From NCBI GenBank assembly GCA_036874045.1, contig CM072336.1, positions 2,562,001-2,626,000 of the forward strand: DNA of 64,000 bases. Direction: 5' to 3'. Shown here piece after piece: positions 57,000 to 64,000 of the stretch (its first letter is position 1; each line of letters begins with the position of its first letter). The position numbers were made by a program, and so were the translations under genes. The notes beneath the pieces are model-generated. The model did not search any database and was not told where the DNA came from. It worked only from the letters and a program-made list of their open reading frames with translations. This DNA comes from Cymodocea nodosa. Lineage: Eukaryota > Streptophyta > Magnoliopsida > Alismatales > Cymodoceaceae.

Positions 57000-58211
57000 T
57001 CAGACGCAGGCCTCAACTCTAGGCTCAAAAGCGAACGCAGACATGAAGTCCCCGGCATTACCACCAACCAGACACTTGGGAAGCTCGACCCATTCGTTGG
57101 TGGTCAGGTTGCAGGCAAAGCACCCGTTGGCTTCGTTGGAGTTCAAGCAGATCAAGATGGCGTTGTCGAAGCCCACGCAGTTGATGTCTGCTTTCTTACC
57201 ATAGAAGTCGTGCGACATCGCGGGAGGCATGGATGCAATCTGATGCCACGACTGCCCCGCCTTGGAGAACCTCCACACCCTTAAGCTGGCACTCTCCAGG
57301 AAGTCCGACGAGACGACGGCCAGCATCTTGCCGTCGCATTCCACCACGTCGAGCGAGTGCTCCAGGTACATTGGCATCAATCTCGGGTACTCCAGGAATG
57401 TTCGCTGCGATAAGTTGCAGGACGCAATCGCCCCAGAGGGGCTGAGGAAGTACATCACCTCTTCCCCGCCTTCAATGGTCATCACCGACGAGTACTGCTT
57501 CCAGGGGCTTCTTTGCATGTTGGCTGCAACAACCTCGCCTGCCTTGCTCAGGAAATACACGGTCTCGTTGCCGACAATGTCGCAGTTGCTCGACCTACGG
57601 AAGAGGGCGACGTCTTCCCAAATGCCTTTTCTAGAGTCGTAAATGTTCGCTGCCAAGTTCGGGTACTCTCCCGACACCATCGCCAGGGTGTAGGAGGAGC
57701 CCGCGTCCTTGGAGGAAGCGCGCATGGCGATGGCATGAATGGTCTGGGTTTCGTCTACCGGACCTGCCGGTGGGAGCTCGCGGCAGGCACCAGTAACAGG
57801 ATTGCAGACAACGAAGACGCCGGAAACGGTTCTGTAACAGACAAGCCCACCGGATGATGCAACCGGGATGGGCTTTCGATTACCGTCCTGCTCAAGAATG
57901 CCGGGGCCGGTGAGCTTCTTCCAGTTCCCTTCGCTGGAGTCGTAGACGATTGAGTGGTGCAGATCGCATCCGACCATGAGAAACCATGGCTCTCTGCGAG
58001 GAATCTGGGTGCAGGCGATCCGAAACGTTGCAGCCTCTGCAACACTACTCCATCTTTTGCACACTGAACGGAGGCGAAAGAAGCTCGAGGGAGGAAGCCA
58101 TGACAGGACCCTCTCGAGCAAGTCTTGGTTCAGGTCCTCTAAGGACATGTCCACTTCTGGTCTTCTCCTCTTACGAGTCTTCATCAGAGCCATGATTCGC
58201 TTCTGCTCCAT
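57000..58211 (-). CDS. F-box/kelch-repeat protein (LCR/At5g15710-like), SCF substrate adaptor
   Basis: Single exon of 403 aa. A basic start (KTRKRRRPEV) precedes an F-box at about 24-65 (LNQDLLERVLSWLPPSSFFR, LRSVCKRWSSV), which should bind SKP1. The remaining 330 residues form a kelch-like propeller with the phrases of this family: SSGGLVCYRTVSGVFVVCNP, then GACRELPPAG, SLRVWRFSKAGQSWHQIA, MPPAMSHDFYGKKADINCVG, and a C-terminal FAFEPR. This arrangement matches Arabidopsis LEAF CURLING RESPONSIVENESS and its relatives. The microRNA394 site of LCR codes EVDRMPN; here the matching stretch reads QIASMPP, so control by that microRNA looks unlikely. The first Met (58211) was chosen; Met7 and Met10 are alternatives. 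The CTAATCTCAG after ATATACAG just upstream may mark a leader intron. Confidence 0.9.
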   Translation of the reverse strand: MEQKRIMALMKTRKRRRPEVDMSLEDLNQDLLERVLSWLPPSSFFRLRSVCKRWSSVAEAATFRIACTQIPRREPWFLMVGCDLHHSIVYDSSEGNWKKLTGPGILEQDGNRKPIPVASSGGLVCYRTVSGVFVVCNPVTGACRELPPAGPVDETQTIHAIAMRASSKDAGSSYTLAMVSGEYPNLAANIYDSRKGIWEDVALFRRSSNCDIVGNETVYFLSKAGEVVAANMQRSPWKQYSSVMTIEGGEEVMYFLSPSGAIASCNLSQRTFLEYPRLMPMYLEHSLDVVECDGKMLAVVSSDFLESASLRVWRFSKAGQSWHQIASMPPAMSHDFYGKKADINCVGFDNAILICLNSNEANGCFACNLTTNEWVELPKCLVGGNAGDFMSAFAFEPRVEACV

Positions 58212-61134
58212 GGACGAAGTGGTCTGAGATTAGCTGTATATTGAAGTAAAATGTTGGTCATTTACATATTGAAGAGACTAGCAAGGTGGGACTTGCTCCG
58301 AAAAAAGAAATTAACGACATGAACACAAAAGAAAATTGCCGAGGAGATGAAACATTGACAGAGACATGGCAAGAACCAGAAACCAGTACTTTCACAACAT
58401 AGAAAATTTTTAATCTGCCAAAAGAAATATCGAGTATCGTTCAAGTTTGCAAAATTCTAACGAGAAAAACTACCAGTTTGTCAGAAGAACTCAAGGCCCA
58501 AGGATGCCTGGGAAAGACTAGCCTCTCAACCAAAACGTTGAATGAAGGAGAAGAGAAGACACCATGTTTGCATCTCAAGTGTTCCAGTGCATTCCCAAAG
58601 CGAGAACACAAGCAAAAGGTCAGTGAAAGCGAACCGGTAAAATTAGATACCTGACAAGCATCTAGGAAAGTGTTGGTTGCATCTACGGTTTCCACCACAA
58701 GGAGGAGGACAAGTCAAACAGAAGAGAAAAAGGAACTTGATTTACCGTATCAAAATCTAAAGCAGAGCTACTTCCAACACCCAAGTTTTCTCTCTTCAAG
58801 GAGAGCGAGGGGGGAACAATGAATTTTCCGAGGAGGAGGAAGACGACTGTTTTCTTGAAGAAGAATGCCCAAACGCCCAACAAAATCAGGTTATTATAAG
58901 TGCAGGAAAACCCATTTCAACCCTTCGCTTGAAAACAAACAACATTGATGGCATGTACTCGTCTCCAACCACCACTAACATCCGTAGAAGCATATTATAG
59001 AAAAAAGAAAAATCAAATCTTTAGCACACTCTAACACGGCTTCATAACCCAAATTTCGGTTCAGCCTCACGTGTCCGTGTGGAAACCCAGCAAGCTCAAC
59101 AAGACAGAGAAAACAGAGACGCAGGAAGGAACCAACACAGATGGGAGGAAGGAGGGACCTGCGTGTGCCACCAGAGTGCCGTGCCGTCGTCTCACGGTTA
59201 AGGAAGCAGCAGGGAGGTGGCGAACGGATGTCGTCTGTCTTGCTATATTCTTCCCATCCTTTTGTAATGAGGGTGAGAGTGGGGAGGAGGAGGAGAAGGG
59301 GACGGGGAAGGGAGGAGGTAGGAAACTTCCCAAGGTTCTCTTTTTGTCTGGGTACTGGCAGTGTGCGTTGGGGGATGAGTTGTGTGTCACAGTGGTATGT
59401 GTTGCTGCTTCTGTGGAAGGGTGGGAATGGATAGATACGAATGGAGGAGAGAGCCAAAACCCAAATCTAAAATATCACAGGGAAGAGAGCCACAGTCACA
59501 GAGAGGATGGGAGTGAGTGTGCTCTGCCATATGGGAAGGTGGCAAGCAGGATTCCATGTGAGAGCCTGACACTGACCGGCTAGCAAAGGGTGTCTCCCAA
59601 ACCTAATTTGCAATTAAGAAACCTGATTAATCCATCGTTTCTTTTTCCAAGTTAAGATTTTTTTAATTATTTTCTTACCATCTTAGTGCACGATCTGGTA
59701 TACAGCATGCTTGTTAAGATGTTTAATTATCTCCTCCTTGTTTGCAGCTGGTATTTTGCAAGGTTTAAGAGCTTTTGCAATTTATTACTTTTACTCATAT
59801 ATTGTTTAATGCATTAAAACCACTGTCAATTTAAAGAAATATGTTTGCATTGTCCTGCTACGTAAAGTCATTTTAAAAGCTGGACGTTATTGTAAAGTAA
59901 TAATAATAATAGTCTAAATCTGAAACTCAGTATGCATGTATATCTATTAAATACAACAGCCTTCTTAATTAAAAAGAAGGATATTTATAACTTTTATCAA
60001 GACTCCATTTTTATAAGTAAAAATATTTTAAAAAAAATCGTAGATTTTTTTCTTTTCTTTTCTTTTTTTCTCCTCTCTCAAGCTTCTTTCGTGAGAAGAG
60101 GAGAAGGGAGGGGGGGCCCTGTGATTTGAACGTGTGCTAATGAAAAGGTTAATAAACTATACGGTGGAAGAGGCGGTGGGAGGTGTGCCTTTGGGACGTT
60201 GCAGTGTGTGTGCATGTCAAAGCCATGAGGGGTCTGACCTCGGCAAAGCAAAAGCAGCTGTTTCCTCTCCCTCCCTCCCTGAGAGAATCTATCGCCTCCT
60301 GTTTTCTCTCTGGTGCTCTAGCTCTCGTCCTCGTGTGGGCTCTCAACGTTTTCCCTTTGTTTTCTCCTCCTCGGCTCCTGCCCTGCACAAGTACACAAGT
60401 CAATGGCTGTTGGACATCGAGGCGGAGGAAGAACCACCGGCAACGAGAACCCATGAACGCCGTGTAGAAAAGCCGTCAACTGCGTTCTCTTTTCTTTTTC
60501 TCTTTCTACAGTTTCGTGGTGTGTTTTCTCCCGTATCACAGGTCTGATCTCGGTACCTTCCCTCTCTCTCTCTCTCTCCTCCTTTCTTTCTTTCTCGAAT
60601 ACTGCACACATCTCGAGGACTATTACTCTGCTTCTGCTTTATTAATTTCTAGCTGTTGCTGCCTGTCCTCTCTTGCATAGCACTGTTGATTAGTATTATT
60701 ATTATTATTATTATTGTTATTCTCTGAAGGGTAGATAAGCTCCAAGAGCTAAAAGTCAAGAGGGAGCTGCAGTAGCCGGAGCATCATAATGAAATTTTAA
60801 AGTTGAAGTTTTCGAATATACTTCGTTTGATTCACCTCAATTCAGTTGTCTTGCTTATAACGTAATTTTTTTATTCATTTCCTTAATCTAAATTCGTCTA
60901 GTAATTGTCGAGAACTTGCCTAAATTATCAATTCAATAAATCTACGTGAGTATCTTGATACAATCCCCTTACTTTTAACCTCAAATTGTTTTTACTCTAC
61001 CAATATTTGTCGTAGGAGCTAATGGATGGTGAGTTGAGATAAAACCTCTAGCCAGGTATGAAAAGTCAAAATACATTTGAAAATAATAAAAGTCTTTGTC
61101 TGACTAATGTTTTACAAAATAAAATTTTTATCAA
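58212..61134. other. Upstream region of the F-box gene; probable leaders, no protein gene
   Basis: A GC-rich stretch at about 58975-59580 is open for 160 codons on the minus strand and 170 on the plus strand, with no domain in either; it may be the F-box gene's first leader exon. A second stretch at 60050-60800 is CT-rich on the plus strand, with CT runs at 60562-60600 and an ATT microsatellite at 60690-60720, and resembles a plant 5' leader without a following gene. Nothing firmer can be said. Confidence 0.35.
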
Positions 61135-61453
61135 AGAAGATCTTGTAAACTGGGGTTGAAAAAGTGATCTTACCCGTTTTTGTTATTACCATTGTTCATG
61201 AAACTAATAAACATATTTTTCTAGATTGTTGGCTTTTAAGTGACATTTGGTTTTTTATTCTTAAAAATAAAGTTATTTTTCTGATGGACGACTTCTTTAA
61301 TTACATGTTATTACATGATAACAATCTTAATTTTAATATTCCTAACTCTCAATGGTATTCTTTTGTGCTTATTTTTCTTTAAACTATTTGGCTAACCAAA
61401 AATAAAGTTACTAATGAAATTATTTTTAAGAATATATTTTTGATGTTCGGTAA
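61135..61453 (+). mobile_element. L1-type LINE 3' fragment (zf-RVT region) cut by a Copia insertion
   Basis: Reads ETNKHIFLDCWLLSDIWFFI, then SQWYSFVLIFL, a stop, and TIWLTKNKVTNEIIFKNIF. This is the plant L1 C-terminal pattern (ET..HLF..C....W, then W.IW..RN..IF). The fragment runs up to the Copia LTR start at 61454. Confidence 0.65.
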
Positions 61454-61688
61454 TGTTGAAATTGGTAAAAAATACCAAGTTCCAAATTCTAAGGAATTGA
61501 ATTTGAAATTCAATTTCCGGTGCTTACCAGAAATTAAGGAGGAGGTTGAAGACGAAGATGGTGGAGCTAGTTAATCCTCCAAATGTTATAAATAGAGGTG
61601 ATTAGAAGCTTGTAAATACACACAAAATATATACAAGATTACCTAGAATTATTTTATGATTGGAGCCCCCAAATCACGCTTCCCAATA
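61454..61688 (+). repeat. 5' LTR of the Copia element, about 235 bp
   Basis: Begins TGTTGAAATTGG and ends CTTCCCAATA, the expected TGTTG...CAACA ends with one change at the right. A TATAAATA box is at 61587-61594 and the right end lies directly before a primer-binding site. The second LTR is not in the window, so the borders are inferred. Confidence 0.75.
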
Positions 61689-61689
61689 G

Positions 61690-61701
61690 TGGTATCAAAG
61701 C
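61690..61701 (+). other. Primer-binding site (initiator tRNA-Met)
   Basis: TGGTATCAAAGC, one mismatch from TGGTATCAGAGC, the complement of the 3' end of plant initiator tRNA-Met. One base separates it from the LTR end, as usual. Confidence 0.85.
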
Positions 61702-61706
61702 TAGTT

Positions 61707-62205
61707 CCTTCGCCACTTCCTCTACCCGCGCACACCTCTGCCCCTCAACGCTCCTCTGCCCTCGTGCGCTCCTCTGCCCGCGCGCACCTTTGCTTGCACG
61801 CGCTCCTCTGCCCGTGCACACCTTTGCCTACGCCCGCTCCTCTGCCTGCGCGCACCTCCACTTGCGAGCGCTCCTCCGCCAGTGATCTTCGTCCTTTTGC
61901 GCGCGGTCGTTGTCCTCCGCCCACATCGTTGCAACTTCACCTGCACGTCATTGCCCGCGCATCTCCGTCCTTCCATGTGCGGCTGTCATCCTCACGTGTG
62001 CCCCTCACTGCTTGCGTGCAACCTCCGATGCTTGCGCGTGCAACCTCGCCGCTCTCACACGAGCCCTCGCCACTTGCACGCAACCTCTACTGCTCGCCCC
62101 CGTGCGTGCACCCTCGTCGTGCTGCCTGCACTCGCTTGAGCACGTTGGTCCCCCTAATTGTCGCACAGCACTTGGATCTCCGATCTTCCACCATCGGGTG
62201 ACTGG
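61707..62205 (+). repeat. GC-rich leader of the Copia element with a 34-bp tandem array
   Basis: GCTCCTCTGCC or a close form recurs at 61750, 61768, 61802, 61836 and 61870. Three steps are exactly 34 bp and one is 18. The full unit is roughly GCTCCTCTGCCCGCGCGCAC plus CTTTGCTTGCACGC. The block ends abruptly near 62205, where AT-rich DNA begins. It runs open for 181 codons (61656-62201), but the Pro/Ser/Cys/Arg-rich product has no domain, so I do not call it a gene. Confidence 0.82.
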
Positions 62206-62569
62206 TTAGGGATTTCTTATTTTTTCGACATCCCTTCATTAATATACAACGATATAATATAGTATATTATAAAAAAAAATTTCATGCAATTTCATTTTTT
62301 TTATTTATTAATTTTTTGCAAGTCATTATAAATTACATGTTTAGAAATTGCATGTTTTAATTAAACAATAGAAATATTTGTAATTTGAATTTGAATTTGG
62401 AAATTTAAATATTTTTGAAAATTTGAAATTTAAATTTGATTTTGGAATTTTGAAATTTGAATTCAAATAGTTTTATGAATTTTGAAAATTTAAATTTGAT
62501 ATTTGCATTTTTGTTTATAAGGTAATTGTTTATTGAAATTGGAAAGTAATTTCAATTGTAGATATAAGT

Positions 62570-64000
62570 ATGGCTTCAAAGATGTTTACAATTGAGTTGG
62601 CAAGGATGGATAAATTAAATGGGGTAAATTATGAGATGTGGTATCAAAAAATATATCAAGCATTAGAATACGAAGATATTGAACATGTAATAGGTTCGCA
62701 TACTTCGGAAATAAATGAAAATGCTTCTGAAGTGGAAATAAAAAGAGTAAATCAATGGAGGAAATATGATAAAAAGGTGAAAAATTTAATGTTCATGTTC
62801 ATGGAAGATTGTCTTGTAAAATGCTATGAAACATATAATAATGCTTATACACTATGGAATGCTTTGAAAGAAAAATATAATAAAGCAACTAAAATGAACA
62901 CACAATTGCTCCTTCAAAAATATAAGTATTGCAAGATGCTAGAGGAACAAAGTGTAGTGGAACATGTAAATAATATGATGATAATGGCTAAAGACTTAGC
63001 TACTGCAGGAACTCCTATACCAGAAAAATTACAAATAGCAACCATATTGAATAGTTTACCACACAGTTATGATATGATTACCACATCTCTTAGGTCTACC
63101 CCACTTCAATTATCTGAATTACCAGCTAGGTTGGGTATTGAACAGGAAATAATAGTCAGTTGGAGGTAACATGAATCTCATCTAGAAGAAGCCAATGCCA
63201 TATTTCAAAAGCAGAGATCTGAAAAAAGCAACAAAAGAAGAAATGAACCAAACAAGAACAACTTCAAGCAAAATCAATCACATGGAAAGAAAGCACGAGG
63301 ATCTTGCCAAGCTTATGACCAATTTGGTCATTTTAGGACACATTGTCCTAATAGGGAGGGAAATAAAGGTTGAACCTCGAAATCGAACCTAAAGAACAAA
63401 AGAACCTTTGTGGGAGTTGTGGAATGCAATAATGTTGTAGTCCCTAGTTCAAACGAATGGTGGGTTGATTCTAGTGCCACAAGGCACATTGCTAAAACAA
63501 AAAAGGGACTTGACTCCTTTAAAGAGTTGAGTCCTAGACAACAACGCATCTATATGGACAACAATACTTATTTAGATGTGGAAGGTATTGGCACATATCG
63601 TTTGGACTTGGGAGACAACATTATGATCTTGAAAGACGTCCTCTATGTACTTAGCATGAGGCAGAATTTAATATTTGTAGGCACTCTTTTGAAGAATGGT
63701 TTGGAAGTTCGATTTTACAATAAACGTGTATCCATAGGAAAAGACAAAAAGATCTTTGCTATGAGAATTTTTGTACCAAAACATGATTTGTTTAAACTTT
63801 CTGTCGTTGCTAATGAAATAAATGAAATAATTTCTGATTATATTGAGTGTTGTTTATTTGAAATTGATTTGTGGCATTTAAGGTTAGTACATATTAACAA
63901 ATCTAAACTACAACAATTGATAAAATTGAAAATGTTGCTTGAGATTAAAGACATGGAATTAAATAAATGTCAACATTGCTTGGTTGGGAAAATGACTAAG
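62570..64000 (+). pseudogene. Copia gag-pol, partial, with two in-frame stops
   Basis: From ATG 62570 (MASKMFTIELARMDKLNGVN) the frame covers a UBN2-type gag (LWNALKEKYNKATKMNTQLL; NSLPHSYDMITTSLRS) to a TAA at 63167-63169. It continues in the same frame through a zinc-knuckle remnant (CQAYDQFGHFRTHC; the second Cys is Tyr), a TGA at 63371-63373, the protease region (WWVDSSATRHIAKTKKG, with DSS in place of the usual DSG/DTG), and the pre-integrase H/C motif (LWHLRLVHINKSKLQQL ... CQHCLVGKMTK) to the window edge. Frame integrity with only two nonsense changes means recent inactivation. Confidence 0.9.

Larger units (their letters stand above)
61454..64000 (+). mobile_element. Copia LTR retrotransposon, 5' part (continues beyond the window)
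   Basis: Order: 5' LTR, primer-binding site, long GC-rich leader with tandem repeats, gag, protease and the start of pre-integrase. Integrase, reverse transcriptase and the 3' LTR lie outside. The insertion is in a LINE fragment; GGTAA (61449-61453) would be the left target duplication. Two in-frame stops and altered motifs show the copy is not intact, though it is much younger than the relative at 42894-43882. Confidence 0.88.

Noticed and set aside
57250..57280. microRNA394 target site in the F-box gene
   Set aside because: The corresponding codons spell QIASMPP, not the EVDRMPN of LCR, so base pairing would be poor.
56994..57857. Several plus-strand ORFs over the F-box gene
   Set aside because: Shadows of the minus-strand F-box/kelch frame in GC-rich sequence.
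61656..62201. 181-aa Pro/Ser/Cys/Arg-rich ORF in the Copia leader
   Set aside because: Product of the GC-rich tandem array; starts inside the LTR and has no recognisable domain.

Overview
The window is nuclear DNA from a flowering plant. Its genes have many introns with plant-type GT-AG junctions and AT-rich introns. Several proteins carry plastid-type leaders or belong to plant-specific families, and plant Copia, LINE and hAT remnants fill the gaps. First exons are GC-rich while later exons are AT-rich (clearest in the cystathionine gamma-synthase, SET-domain and ankyrin-kinase genes). That gradient would suit a non-grass monocot, but the species cannot be fixed from the sequence alone.

Layout, left to right. 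0.36-2.9 kb (+): small parvulin prolyl isomerase, with a collapsed LINE in intron 1. 3.46-3.86 kb: a nearly perfect 198-bp tandem duplication. 5.1-8.3 kb (-): mitochondrial ribosomal protein mS23-like gene with a suspicious in-frame stop at its last acceptor. 8.3-12.6 kb: repeat-rich gap with a hAT remnant. 12.7-20.0 kb (+): cystathionine gamma-synthase, 11 exons, with the MTO1 nascent-peptide control element. 23.5-28.7 kb (+): Rubisco/aldolase LSMT-like SET-domain methyltransferase. 29.9-35.6 kb (-): VIK/ILK-type ankyrin-repeat protein kinase, convergent with the SET gene. 36.6-38.8 kb (+): decayed pseudogene of the 26S proteasome ATPase RPT1, without its ATPase core. 41.3-42.1 kb (-): intronless ATL-type RING-H2 E3 ligase. 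42.9-43.9 kb (-): decayed Copia. 45.4-48.1 kb (-): decayed hAT transposon. 48.5-54.4 kb (+): alanine aminotransferase, 15 exons, one GC-AG intron. 57.0-58.2 kb (-): F-box/kelch protein. 61.2-64.0 kb (+): L1-type LINE tail cut by a Copia element that runs off the window.

The genes do not form an operon or cluster; they are housekeeping and regulatory genes in ordinary plant order. Two of them, cystathionine gamma-synthase and alanine aminotransferase, are PLP enzymes of amino-acid metabolism with complete catalytic motifs. All gene models below were spliced by hand so that exon phases add up without a stop; the exceptions are stated.

I found no convincing undescribed system. The observations most worth following are the SAM-responsive MTO1 peptide, the RPT1 remnant, the mS23 splice/stop conflict, the LSMT-VIK neighbourhood, the paired copies of two transposon families, and a 34-bp GC-rich repeat array inside the Copia leader.
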